A stretch of DNA of 64,000 nucleotides, taken from contig OX463786.1 of NCBI GenBank assembly GCA_949825025.1, positions 18,175,911-18,239,910 of the forward strand. Reading direction: 5' to 3'. Under the pieces are notes generated by a model, which ran no database searches, was not told the origin of the DNA, and saw only the letters and a list, made by a program, of their open reading frames with translations. This stretch comes from Siphlonurus alternatus. Taxonomy: Eukaryota > Arthropoda > Insecta > Ephemeroptera > Siphlonuridae. The position numbers and the translations under genes were made by a program. This document shows, piece by piece, positions 52,431 to 64,000 of the stretch. The first letter of the stretch is position 1; the number at the start of each line of letters is the position of its first letter.

Positions 52431-52791
52431 GCTGCCATGTCGATATGCATAAGTGTTATTTCTATAAGTCTTTATTGATTATTTTTTTAATATAAATAGA
52501 GAAATCAATATATATTTTTAATTATTCAAAAATAATTATATAATTCTAAAACATAATTATTCTCTAGCACCATAATTTGCAATACATTCATTTTTAACAT
52601 ATTATAACTGCATTGTTGAATTATTTTAATCTATCTTGGATTTCTTTTGGCTTCAATTAATATAATTATATAGTTTTTTATTTTGAAATTCGTTCAAAGA
52701 AGTTCAAGAGATTTTTATGCTTTGAATTGGAGATATTGTATAGGAAAAACGTGGGAATTTGATTTGAATTTTAACAAATATTTAACGAAGC

Positions 52792-52908
<117 letters not shown>

Positions 52909-53468
52909 ATTGCCCTTGTCACGGTTGTTCATTTGTAGATGGGGTTTTATGTCCCCCGAGAATTGGCCCAATCACGAGTGAGAAAATTGCTTATCTCTCC
53001 AGCCAATGGCAAACAATGCAGCCTTAACTTTTTTAACTGACGATCGAGGGGGTGTCAATTATAACATCCAGCAAAGTTAATGCAACTGCTAATCAAATAT
53101 GATATGAAGACTATTTTCTTACTAGAATTTTTTCTATGTTCCTACCTTTTCTTAGGGTTAGTTTTCATTTTCAAACACCAATGTCATTATATCACCATAT
53201 TCTTTTCGATGAATTTCAGTTTATTGAGATCTGTGAACCAATCTTTTTTTATTTTAATAGGACTTGCAGGTAATTAATTATACACTTTTATCATCAATAG
53301 TTGGAATTCAAATTTTGAAGTGGATCTGACATTTTTTTTTGTAAAAATTGAGATAGAAATGTATCATATAATAATACATATAGAACCTTAATTATGGACA
53401 GAAACGGGAAATAAAGTTGCGTGAGAGAAAACTTGAATTCATCGAATTTTCCACCAGAGATATTTTAA

Positions 53469-53606
53469 GGGGCATTCACAAAGTCTTAAGGCCACATTTA
53501 AGGCTCGATAATTTAAAGCTTGATTTTAGACGTGTTTTTTAGACCCAAAATTTCTGGTCTTAAATTATTGAGCCTTAAATGTGGCCTTAAGGCTTTGTGA
53601 ATGCCC
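53469..53606. mobile_element. Foldback element, family A2, opposite orientation
   Basis: Same element as 45341-45479 with the asymmetric centre reversed. Ends GGGGCATTCACAAAG and CTTTGTGAATGCCC. Confidence 0.75.
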
Positions 53607-55340
53607 TTTTTCATGTCTAGCAAGTGAAAGTTGACGCTTAAATTTTTTTGCAAAATAACGCATTTTCTACTGATTTCTACTTCCGGTTGTGAGCTAAATA
53701 CAAACGAAACTATTACGTAATTTACGTCACTTCTGGAAATTTTCAGATATCAACTTTACTCTTGCCTTTTAGACTGTATAGAGTTGTTTGCTGCTTTTGT
53801 TTAATAGGGAAAATAGCATTAGCAGGTATACGGACGGTCAGGAGGGTAGAAAAGAAAAAGTGGAGGTTCAACTACTATGGCATTAGATAGGAGAAATGAC
53901 AAAAAAATAAGTAAAATAGTTTTGATTGTTCTATAATGATGCGATTTTTGTATGTTATTTATCGTTTATTGGTGTATATATTATATAATAAAACAATTTT
54001 TTTAAACCTGCTTTGTTTTGTTTAATAAAGTGAAAAAAAAATCAATATATAATTTATTTATATACTAGTCTGTGCATTTTTGTCTTCCATTAGGCAGTCT
54101 AACTTACAGGGGCATGACGTCAGCGCAATCAACTCTATATTATAGCTTTTACTGCATAGGAATAATAATGTTATTATCAAATAATATTGTATATACGTCA
54201 TACTATAGTAATACTTCATAAATTGTGATGCATTTTTTGTTATTATTCAGTATAAAACAAGAAAAAATTAATTCAAAACTTGGAAGAAAATATTTTTTAC
54301 TAAAACTTTAAGATCATAAAGATTTGATTGCAACATAATGAGTTCTCGCACATTTTTACAACCGTCTTTTACTGCTAGTTTCTTATTAATACTTGTTAAG
54401 TGTGGTGTAAAGTTTTACAACCTCCGCCACCGCCGCGATATTGCGTTTTCTTGCCGCACTTTATGCCACTCTAGGCACCAATCAAAATCCCACAGAATTT
54501 GCCCACTATAGTCGGATCAATGTAAAAATACACAGGAAATTTGATTTGTTTGGAAAAACTTATGAGAATTTTACTATAAATTCAGTGCAGAAATGATTCT
54601 CTATGATATGTGAATAACCAATAGTTAAAAAATATAAAAAGTTTTGTAATTTCAAGGAAGTTTCTTATAATAATAACACTGTGGGTAGTTTTATAGCGCG
54701 GGCTGAATGAGTTTTTATAACTTATGATATCTTACTAACATTTTAAATACAAGTTTAAATTTAGTGTTAAAAATATTCAAAAGGTTTTATTAAAAATTGT
54801 ATTATTATTAAAAATAATTTTATATACATCATTATTTTTTTTTATCAAATTAGCAGTTTACGGGAATAAAACTAAAATATTAAAATAGTGTTTAAATACA
54901 ACTGGTAATCATGTCAATTAATTGTAATGCTATTTTGATTAATTTAGTAAATTAAAACAATTTTATATAGATATTGCCTAACATCGATTATGGTACGAAA
55001 TTTGAAAAGTAATGATATTTGTTTTATAATTGTTTTATAAGTGAATTAAGTGCTTAATAAACTACAATATTATGGTATGGGAAATCAGTACTTACTTTTA
55101 TTTAATACGTTAAGTCAACTTTATATAATGTTGAATATTGAATAACAACAAGTAGTAAGAATAGAATAATGTCATTGATGTGTAAATTATATTATTTAGC
55201 ATAAATTTAACTTCACGTATTAAATTAAAAAGAAGTACAGAATTCCTCTACTGGTAAGATAGTTGTTTATTTATGTACTTAAATATTTTCCCAAACCCTA
55301 TCATTAGATGTTAGGCAACTTGTTTTAAATAAAAGCATAG

Positions 55341-55731
55341 TCGAGCGTGGCGCAGTGCATTGACCGGTTCTCGTTAGATCACCGAAGTCAGGCTACGTCG
55401 AGCGTGGTTAGTACTTGGATGGGTGACCGTTTCAAGTAAAAAATACGCTGCTCCCTCCCTGGGGTAAATTCGTCTCGCTTTCCACCCAGTGCAGTGATGC
55501 ACTTGTGTGTGGTTCCCCAGGCTTTGGACATCGCTTTGGTCCATTGATAAAAAGTAGAGGTGTCCGTCATGACTGAGGTTTTCCACGGTTCCCTCAGTCT
55601 CACCTCAGCGAATGCTGGAAAGCGTAAGCATGCAGGCCGGGGCCACTATCCGTTCCCTACCTTATCCCTACCCAGTACCCCGCCGCGAGCTATAAGCTCT
55701 TAGGGGTGTATCCTTGTAAAAAAAAAAAAAA
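55341..55731 (+). mobile_element. 5S-rRNA-headed SINE, apparently full length
   Basis: Positions 55363-55429 match the internal half of arthropod 5S rRNA: CCGGTTCTCGT, GATCACCGAAGTCA, then GTTAGTACTTGGATGGGTGA and CCG. This covers the internal pol III control region (A box, intermediate element, C box). A non-5S body follows, with the conserved hairpin core around 55567-55620 and a 3' part ending GTGTATCCTTGT plus a 14-base A tail. The structure (pol III head, body, A-rich tail) is that of a SINE mobilised by a LINE in trans. It is non-coding; open frames inside it are incidental. Target duplications are not clear. Confidence 0.85.
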
Positions 55732-56570
55732 GTTGCATAAATTGCAGGTTAAAGTTGATCATATTAACACTGTAACAAATAGAATTAATTCTCCTATGTT
55801 TTATCAGAGGTCAATATAATTACATTCCATAATTAAGATGACACAGGGTAAGCCACCAGCCAGGACCTCGGCCGTTCAAAAATGAATTTCTACAACACTT
55901 GATTCTTGTAATCATTTTTCAAGTTACGCAACGCATTTCCCTATGCTTGCGTGTTAAATAATTGCATGACTATGACGTCACAGCGTTGTGCAGCATGATT
56001 TTAAGGAGGGTTTAAAATTATATTGATAATACCTAATTGTGTTTTTACTTTAATTGTAGCCTGATTAATGGTTAATATTTTTTATGACATTAATTTATTA
56101 AAATTCTGACAATTTGGAATAAAGTGTTAAATATTTTAAATTTTTTATTACAACATTCAATTATTTAAAAATAATATATTTATTTTAAATTTACATTTCT
56201 TTTAGTAAATTTTTTAGGCGTAATATATTTTTAAAAAAAGGTGGAAGTGGTGGAACTATTGTTAAACTAAGTTATAAAATGTAAAATATACAATTTTTTA
56301 TGAATATAAAAACTAAGCCAAATTGCTAATTAGGTGGGAAATATACAGAATAAACGAAGGTCAACATAATTAAAAGTGATTGAATACTTTGAAGTGCTGA
56401 GATATTGTTTCATTAGTAATCATAATTTTTTAAAGAATATATAGATAACTTTATTAATGTCTACTGTAAAACGATGCAACATTGCATGATGTAATAATGT
56501 ATTATTTTTATATGTATCTTGTAGGAGTACATATAATTATTGAGTTGACTAAAAAAAAATTAAATTTAAT

Positions 56571-56813
56571 AAAGTACCCTGAACAGTTTTTTTTTTGTGA
56601 TTTATATCAAAATTTTAAATTACAGCAATAACAATATTACTAATTTAATTATATATTATTTGTTTCATTTACACAACAATGCTATTTTTATGTAGCAGAT
56701 AAACGGTAAGAAAGAACATAAAATAACATTATAACAAGTTAATGAAAACAGCAGGTCAAAGCGTGGAGGGATTTTTATCGTTTTGTGCAACAATCGGGGT
56801 GGAAAATAGGAAA
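56571..56813 (+). repeat. Dispersed duplication, copy 1
   Basis: TTTACACAACAATGCTATTT, AAGAAAGAACATAAAAT and GTCAAAGCGTGGAGGGA match 57779-57999. This copy has a 15-base insertion (GTAGCAGATAAACGG) relative to the other. Confidence 0.75.
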
Positions 56814-57004
56814 TATTATTATAGCGTTATTGCAGCCATTACAAAAAAAAAAAAAAAAATACAAGCGTTGATAATGCAAAATATTTGAAAATAGAATAAA
56901 TTTGTAAAAAATTATACATTTTTATAAATATTGCATTATAAAAATTAAATTACACTGGAACATATTAAAAGAAAATTTCACTCTAAACGAAAGTAAATCA
57001 TTAA

Positions 57005-57392
57005 AGGTAGAGATAACGCCAGTCAGCTGTTCGACGTAGGTCCCTTTGATTAACCTTAGCAAATTCACAAATATTATGAAATTTTTTTTAAAGGCAGATA
57101 TTAGTGCCTAAAAGCAATAGAAAAAGTTTCAAAACAATTTAACGAGACGATTTTTTTTTAATTAATTTTGTTAATTTTCAGCATAAGGCTTTCCCATGGA
57201 GAGACAAACTAAAAAATTAATTTAAAAAAATCGGCTCGTTAAATTGTTTTGTAACTTTTTCTATGGATTTTAGGCACTAATATCTGCCTTTAAAAAAAAT
57301 TTCATAATATTTGTGAATTTGCTAAGGTTTACATGTTAATCAAAGGGACTTAACGTCGAACAGCTAACCGGCGTTATCTCTACCTTTCTACC
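57005..57392. mobile_element. TTAA-flanked foldback element, family E
   Basis: TTAA at 57001-57004 and 57393-57396. Ends AGGTAGAGATAACGCC / GGCGTTATCTCTACCT; the inner arms resemble the 40.7 and 62.6 kb copies (GGCTTTCCCATGGAGAGAC region). Confidence 0.8.
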
Positions 57393-57778
57393 TTAACTCG
57401 ACGGTTAGAGTTAAAAACGAGAATATTTTAATAAAATTTAAGAATTTGTAACTAAATTTAGGTACAAACAATATCATTCACTATATATAAATTTAAATCT
57501 AAAATAATAATAATTATATTGAAACGATCTCAAGTATTTTATATACTTTAAAAAACGCTAAGAAATAGTTCCTTTACTTGAGAGCATTATTTTCTTGTTT
57601 TTTTTTCAAGTGCTGCATTTTATAATGTTTGTGTTTGTATGCTTGGAAAATTTACGAATTAAAAATTCGAATTTGAACATGACATCTTTCAAAAGGTATA
57701 ATACACCATGGCATTGCATAATATCGTAATGAATTGTGGTTATTGGATAAACTAAATAATTTGAAGAATCAAAATATT

Positions 57779-57999
57779 CTGAACATTTCCTTTCCTGTGA
57801 TTTACAACAAATTGAGACATTTTAAAAAACAACAAAAACATTAAAACTAATTTAATTATATATTTGTTCCTTTTACACAACAATGCTATTTTTATGAAAG
57901 AACATAAAATGACATAATTGTATTAACAAGTTAATGAAAACACAGCATGTCAAAGCGTGGAGGGAGTTTATCGTTTTGTGCGACAATCGGAGTAGAAAA
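57779..57999 (+). repeat. Dispersed duplication, copy 2
   Basis: TTTACACAACAATGCTATTT, GTTAATGAAAACA and CGTTTTGTGCGACAATCGGA match 56571-56813 about 1.2 kb upstream. Confidence 0.75.
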
Positions 58000-59112
58000 T
58001 TGTAGTGGAAATAATTTCTCAACAATGTGTTACAAATGACGGTACGATGTTAATTTTTGTCACCAGCCCTCACATTTAGTTTTGTAGAGGGTGGTAACAC
58101 ATCTGTTAGAAGAGGAGTGAGATAAATTGTATTTTTATGTAAATAAAATAATTTCTATGATGAATACAATTTTGATATCATTGTAAGTTTTAGTAAATAT
58201 TATTAAACTTATGTTATTGTAATATAGCAATGTTGATTTAAAAAATTAAGGATAAAAATTAACATGCTTTTTGTTTTTTGTAAATGCTTGATATAATTTA
58301 CCGATTTTTTTTAGTAATTCGTAGATTTTGATATATTAATATACAGTAGAAAATTTTTAAATCATCGCTCATGCAGAATTATCACAGAACAAATATTTTT
58401 GAAAGCATGGAGTGAATTCATATACTATTGGATTTATTGGCGATTATGAAATAAAGTTTGTGTCATAAAAATTTTAATTTTATTAATTGAAAAACATTTA
58501 AAATAAAAAAAAACTGCATTACTTGTTTTAAATATTCATTATTACTGACCAAAGTTTCCAGGTTCCCCTATTTAATTTCGTAAAGATAGTTCTAGTAGAA
58601 GGAAAAGAAAATATCTCTAAAAGAATTGTGATATTATATAAACTACTTAAATTATCCATCATGACTATTTTTTTAATTATAATTATTACATTTTAAAACT
58701 TTTATAATTTTTACTGAAAATTATTATTATAAAAAGGACAGTATTAAACAAAGCTCCCTGTGATATTCCACAGAGAAATTAGCTTGGTAATTAACCGGAC
58801 TGGCCACATGGTAATCCCCTGACGTAGTCTGAGATGGAGGAACCGTGTTGTGACTTGGATGATGAAGGGGTGTCTGGTGACCCCAGCGCCAAGGGTCGTT
58901 ACTAAGTACACGCTATGTAAGACTGGGGAGGAAAATGGAGAACTTCGTGGTTGTTACAGAGTGGAGACGAATTTAATTTTTTAATGTTTTTAAAAAACTT
59001 CTTGGCATCAGCAAAAGAAGCTTTTGCAGTATTATGAGATGAAAAATAAAAATATTTACCGCTCAAAATAAGAACTAACACATTTTATACACAATTTATT
59101 GCGCAAATTACC

Positions 59113-59341
59113 AATGGAGTATCGACCTCATTTTTTTTTTATTGCAGAAATGGATAGAGGGTACAAATTCCAATTTTTTTCTTAAGGAGCAGCGTCTTTT
59201 GACGTCACGAAAAGGACTTGAAATAATTTTTTTTAAAATTGTTCCCGGTCTCAAAAAAAAATTCAGAAAAATATCTGGACAGCATAACTTTGCATCCTCT
59301 ATTCATTTCTGCAATAAAAAAACTTGAGAACGATACTCCAT
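59113..59341. mobile_element. Family B element with internal deletion
   Basis: The left end (GGAGTATCGACCTCA, GAAATGGATAGAGGGTACAA) jumps directly to the right half of the centre (CTTAAGGAGCAGCGTC, TGACGTCAC); most of the left arm is lost. The right arm is complete. Confidence 0.75.
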
Positions 59342-60307
59342 TATTTTCATTTCTTCAGTAACTTTTTATATGATGTTATTTCATTTCATACATCATAGAC
59401 ATAAAAATTTCTTATTTATTACATAATAGAAAGTTACAGAAAACAACTTGCTTGACAATCTAATCAATTGTTTAAATATCACCTGTTTAGATGGTAACAT
59501 TATATTTATTTGTAAGTTACACTAAATAAACAAATTTTGACAATATTATAGAATTATATATTTATATTGTAATGTGAATTTATTTGTGAATAATTAAAAA
59601 AATGAAATATAATAAAAATTAATAATTTAAAATAAAATATTTTATAGTCTTAATTTTGAAACACTATGATAAATATTCACAATATTTAAAAATTAATGAT
59701 TTAAAAAGTGGCAAGTTGGTGAACTTTAAAATGTGCAGCTATACAAATAATGCTTCTCAAAAATATTTTTGTAGGAGTGCTCTGTTAAAACATGGATTTT
59801 TTTTTTTTTTTTTTTTGGCACAGTAACTAATTACATAAACTTTTTTTTTCTATTTCTGATTTTTATTACAAACCAAAAATTGTGATTAAAAAATATGTTT
59901 GGTTGAAAGAACAATCTCTTATAACTTATATAAACAAAACACATAATTTACAATAAAACTGACACTTTTTCTTCAATTAAAATACTCTTTGTCTTAGAGA
60001 TGGAGGAAGCATGTTCTGCCTTGTGATGTGATAAACCGCCGCCTGGTGACCAAATAGTTAATTAACGTTGAAACTTGGGGCCATGGGGAGGAGACAACAT
60101 TAAAACTTACGTGAATATTTAAGTGAGTGCTTAATGTATGCAAATGTCAGTTTTAATGTGATATTCATAGAAATTGCATATTAATATGAATGCAGTTCAA
60201 ACTTTCTTGCATGTTACATTATGCATGATCTTATAAGGATAATTAGATTCCGTTTGTAATGTTGATAGAAATGTTTTTAGTTCTGGAACAGCAACCTACA
60301 TAACTGC

Positions 60308-60362
60308 TGACCATCCTGACTGAAGTGTCCATAGTTCCCTCAGTCACATTTATGCTGGTATG
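60308..60362 (+). mobile_element. SINE core fragment (diverged)
   Basis: CATCCTGACTGAAGTGTCCA followed by GTTCCCTCAGTCACATTTAT and GCTGG matches the same core. It keeps the inverted GACTGA/TCAGTC arms. Confidence 0.5.
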
Positions 60363-60469
60363 ATTTGCTAGATAATTATCGCCCAGGCTTGATGGAGGGG
60401 ACTTATACTGTATGCAAAGGCAAAGTCTACGGAAGAGTCAGAATATTAATATTGGAAGAAATAAACAAT

Positions 60470-60796
60470 ATAATGAGGTATTAGAATGTAAAAATTTTAG
60501 TGGCTTAATCGAAAAAAGGGGTAAAAATATGGTACTGTGAATTTTTTCAGGTTTTTCTGAGACCGGGAACTATTTTTAAAAAATTATTGAAAGTCTATTT
60601 TATGACGTCACGGGCAGCACTGCCCTATCCTTTTTTTAAGGAGTGCAGCCCGTGACGTCATCAAAATAGACTTTCAATAATTTTTTAAAAATAGTTCCCG
60701 GTCTCAGAAAAACCTGAAAAAAAATCACAGTACCATATTTTTACCCCTTCTTTCGATTAAGCGACTAAAATTTTCACATTCTAATATCTCATTATT
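60470..60796. mobile_element. Foldback element related to family B
   Basis: Shares the inner arm (GAACTATTTTTAAAAAATTA) and a TGACGTCA pair with family B, but has different ends: AATGAGGTATTAGAATGT and GTGGCTTAATCGAAAAAAGG, mirrored on the right. The centre GGGCAGCACTGCCC is itself palindromic. Confidence 0.75.
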
Positions 60797-60836
60797 ATAA
60801 AAATTTGAATCCAGAGTAAAATAATAATTGAAGCTT

Positions 60837-60839
60837 TAT

Positions 60840-60931
<92 letters not shown>
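60837..60931. repeat. (AT)n tract, one phase break
   Basis: About 95 bases of alternating AT with a single slip near 60851. Confidence 0.95.
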
Positions 60932-60934
<3 letters not shown>

Positions 60935-61229
60935 TTACCTAACCTGTAGTCTGTTTTTTTAATAAATATAAAAAATAAATAAACCTTCAGCTTAGAAATT
61001 TTCTATTGCCATGACCGCCCCAGTTTATCAGGGGACTTTTCAAATCCTAAGCTACAATAGTTGGGGTTACGAAGAGCCGGGTAGGAATTTAAAATTTAAT
61101 GTCGAATCGCTTTGCTCTAAAATAAATTTTAATTTAATAGTTAAATAACATATCAATAGTATAGATTTTTTCATTTTGTTTATTTTTCATTATTAATTTT
61201 TGTTATAGTTTACAATTTAAAACACCATA

Positions 61230-61504
61230 AATGGACAACATACATGAAAATTTTTTATTGCAGAAATGAATAGAAGGTACCAAATTATGCTACTCTGAAT
61301 TTTTCAGATTTTTTTGAGACCCAGAACTATTTTTAAATAATTATTGAAAGTGCGGCCACGCCCCCTGGAGGCGTCAATAGGCGTCCAGTCTCCATCCTTT
61401 TTATTAAGGCTGCAGGGGTGCCAACTGAAATCACAGGACTTTCAATAATTATTTAAAAATAGTGTCGGGTCTCAAAAAAATCTGAAAAAATTCGGAGTAG
61501 CATA
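61230..61504. mobile_element. Family C element, right end cut by its neighbour
   Basis: Starts ATGGACAACATACATGAAAA; the right arm stops at AGTAGCATAATGGACAAC, where the next copy begins. Centre as in family C. Confidence 0.75.
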
Positions 61505-61837
61505 ATGGACAACATACATGAAAAAAATTTACTGCAGAAATGAATAGATGGTACCAAATTATGCCACTCTGAATTTTTTCAGATTTATTTGAAACCCGGA
61601 ACTATTTTTAAATAATTATTGAAAGTCCTGTGATTTCAGTTGGCACCCCTGCAGCCTTAATGAAAAGGATGGAGACTGGACGCCTATTGACGCCTCCAGG
61701 GGGCGTGGCCGCACTTTCAATAATTATTTAAAAATAGTTCTGGGTCTCAAAAAAATCTGAAAGAATTCAGAGTAGCATAATTTGGTACCCTCTATTCATT
61801 TCTGCAACAAAAAATTTTCATGTATGTTGTCCATTGA
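61505..61837. mobile_element. Family C element, inverted centre, abutting the previous copy
   Basis: Complete copy from GGACAACATACATG to CATGTATGTTGTCCATTG; its centre is in the opposite orientation (CGCCTCCAGGGGGCGTGGCC). Confidence 0.8.
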
Positions 61838-62522
61838 AAAAATAAAGAAGTATTATACAATTATTAAAAAAAAAAAAAAAAATTAATTGTTTAAATTTTT
61901 ATAATTAATAAAAATAATTCATAATTTTATGTCATGTTAAAAAATATTATAATAAAAAATTAATTTTTTTGAAAATTAGCGGTTTTTTTTACAACAAATT
62001 GAAATAAATTAAAATCAGATTTGTCAATCACATATAACAGAAAAGCAAATTAGATGTAAACTGCTTCTGGGTGGTATTGCCCAGTAGTAAAAAAAGAATG
62101 ATAATTGAAAAGTACATTGAAATTCGTTCTTCAAGACTAACCTAACGAATATAATAAATATATTGAAATTCGTTCTTTAAAACGCCCCACAAAAAAGCTA
62201 TACAAGCAGGTATCAGATAACATGGTGGAAGTAATGTTAATTCTACGCTCGTGTTTATAAAGCAACATTTGGTGCCCCCCCCCCCCCTCTCAGAGTACTT
62301 TGCGTGGTAACACGACACCCCTCCCATCTACTACAATGCATGGAGACCCTCCACATATAAAATAACCATCCTTTTGTGTTGTCTAACAAGTGTATTCATT
62401 CAGAATTTCAAGAGCGGTGACAATGTGTATCATAAACAGGTGGTAGAGATGGTAAAAAATTAATGCCAGCCGTGTGTCAGGGTGCTTGAAAGATTTATCG
62501 AAATTATTAATAGCAAGTGATA

Positions 62523-62570
62523 AATGGACAACCTGCATCACTTTTTTATTGCATATTTTGAATGGAGGGC
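62523..62570. mobile_element. Family C left-end fragment
   Basis: AATGGACAACCTGCATCACT, TTTTTATTGCA and TTGAATGGAGGG resemble the first 50 bases of family C, cut off by the TTAA-flanked element that starts at 62571. Confidence 0.5.
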
Positions 62571-62574
62571 TTAA

Positions 62575-62952
62575 GGGTAATACTAAAGAGTTGATTTTGT
62601 AGTCACATTTGATTAGCATGTAAACCTTAGCAACATCATAATATTTTTTACAGACAGTTCATAGCACGAAAAAGTTACAGAACAATTTTTAAAACAATTG
62701 GATGAGCTGATTTTTTGCAAATTAATTTTTTTAGTTTAGCTCTCCATGGGAAAGCCCATACTCACAGTACAGAGCCCATATTGAAAACTTAATTTAATAA
62801 TATCGGCTCGTTCTTTTGTTTTGAAATATTTTCTGCAACTTCGTGGTGCTAAGGATTGTCTCAATCTCAAAAACAAAAATTAGAACTATTATAAGATTGC
62901 TAAGGTACATGTTAATCAAATGTGACTACAAAATCAGCTGTTTCGTGTTACC
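62575..62952. mobile_element. TTAA-flanked foldback element, family E
   Basis: TTAA at 62571-62574 and 62953-62956. TTGATTTTGTAGTCACATTT pairs with AAATGTGACTACAAAATCA. The centre CTCTCCATGGGAAAGCCCAT is shared with the 57.0 kb copy. Confidence 0.8.
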
Positions 62953-63128
62953 TTAAAGTTTTGTGTGCATTTTTTAATGCTGTGACGTCGTAATTATGTA
63001 ATTGAATTCTTGAATGTTAAATATTTGCATGACAATGTCGTAACAGTATTTTTCAGGAGCATATAAAATGTTAAAAGTAAAACATAAATAAAACTTGGCA
63101 ATACATATTTTTGTTGAGTTAGCCCATC

Positions 63129-63131
<3 letters not shown>

Positions 63132-63167
<36 letters not shown>
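63132..63167. repeat. (AT)n tract
   Basis: 36 bases of alternating AT. Confidence 0.9.
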
Positions 63168-63169
<2 letters not shown>

Positions 63170-63643
63170 ATGTAAAGAAAACATGCAGCATTTCCATTAT
63201 TAAATGTAATATAAAGCCAATGATTATTTATTTTTTCATAATAATTAATAATTATCTATCTTCATAATACTGTAAACGAAAATATATTGTCTCTAATTAT
63301 AACCATTGAAAATCACTCCAGTTCGAGATTTCAGTATTTCTGTGATATTATGAGATGATTAATTTTTTTTTGTAAATTTAGTAATTAAAATATATTATTA
63401 TTCATAATTAGGTTTACAAAAATTTACAAATTATATTTATTACAACATAAATTGCGTTTTATTTTATAATAATATTAAATAATTGTGTATTGTCCTATTT
63501 TATTTTAAATGTAATTGTAAATTTAATTTATAAAAAATTATTAATATTAATAAATACTAAACATAATAAATAAATCTTTAACTTAAAGAAATGCAAATTA
63601 TATTAACGAGTTAAATTATACTTAAATGCATGGAAAAATTGTT

Positions 63644-63976
63644 AATGGACAATGCATCAAATTTTTTTATTGCAGAAATGAATAGAGGGTACCAAATTAT
63701 GCTACTCTGAATTTTTTCACATTTTTTTGAAACCCAGAACTATTTTTAAATAATTATTGAAATTGCGGCCACGCCCCCTGGAGGCGTCAATAGGCGTCTC
63801 GGTCCTATCCTTTTTATTAAGGATTCAGGGGTGCCAACTTAACTTACAGAACTTTCAATAATTATTTAAAAATAGTTCCGGGTCTCAAAAAAATCGAAAA
63901 AAATTCAGAGTGGCATAATTTGATACTCTCTATTCATTTCTGCAGTAAAAAATTTCCAAGTATGTTGTTAATTTTA
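63644..63976. mobile_element. Foldback element, family C
   Basis: Ends AATGGACAATGCAT / ATGTTGTTAATTTT; arms and the GGCCACGCCCCCTGGAGGCG centre as in the other copies. Confidence 0.75.
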
Positions 63977-64000
63977 CCTCTCAAGTATTAAAAATTGTTA

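Larger units (their letters stand above)
57393..63643. other. Intergenic DNA without supported genes (3' part)
   Basis: Families B, C and E, a SINE core and AT tracts account for much of it. GAGATGGAGGAA with CTGGTGACC about 40 bases later occurs at both 58830 and 59997, each followed by GGGGAGGA, suggesting another old duplication. Nothing coding is supported. Confidence 0.55.

Noticed and set aside
55363..55429. Functional 5S rRNA gene
   Set aside because: Both ends of 5S are missing or altered and the segment continues into a SINE body with an A tail.
55374..55603. Two overlapping minus-strand frames at 55.4-55.6 kb
   Set aside because: They lie entirely inside the SINE.
58810..58935. 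Possible exon (GAGATGGAGGAACC...GGTGACCCC)
   Set aside because: It has a partial second copy at 59997 with shifted spacing and stops in the candidate frames, so it looks like an old repeat, not an exon.

Overview
This is AT-rich eukaryotic nuclear DNA. Spliced genes with GT-AG introns, very long simple-sequence tracts, many short foldback (MITE-like) elements and a 5S-rRNA-derived SINE all point to an arthropod. The lectin genes and the SINE body fit a pancrustacean (crustacean or insect), but the sequence alone does not fix the species. No bacterial features, tRNA genes or CRISPR arrays were seen.

Gene content is confined to about 15.8-29.4 kb. Three tandem, same-strand (+) paralogues encode small secreted C-type lectins of 163, 161 and 162 residues. 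I rebuilt each from five exons with identical intron phases (0,1,0,1), conserved splice sites and open joins: CTL1 15954-18055, CTL2 20490-23155, CTL3 26326-29312. Each has a signal peptide that begins in exon 1 and ends in exon 2, and one C-type lectin domain with four canonical cysteines and an EPN sugar-specificity triplet. A fourth, unpaired first exon with its own copy of the promoter lies at 24657-24707, between CTL2 and CTL3. It may be an alternative first exon for CTL3 or a relic of a partial duplication. A GATA-type site (TTATC) recurs about 94-140 bases upstream of all four start codons.

The rest of the window is intergenic and repeat-rich. I see at least ten families of short inverted-repeat elements, and several can be assigned by target duplication. 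These include a TTAA-flanked family (40.7, 57.0, 62.6 kb), two further TTAA-flanked elements (21.6, 23.4 kb), an element with 8-base target duplications of hAT type (13.4 kb), and TA-flanked families. A large related pair of families (called B and C here) carries TGACGTCA palindromes or a CTCF-like GC core in the centre. CTL introns are packed with these elements; intron 3 of CTL3 is mostly three of them.

Other landmarks are a complete 5S-headed SINE at 55.3 kb and partial relatives at 35.3, 36.1, 60.3 and perhaps 29.7 kb, a 19-copy minisatellite at 48.5 kb, about 234 copies of a tetranucleotide at 51.1-52.1 kb, three long GA/CT tracts, and a small GC-rich island at 47.7 kb. From 1 to 15.8 kb and from 29.5 to 64 kb I found no protein-coding gene that I can support.
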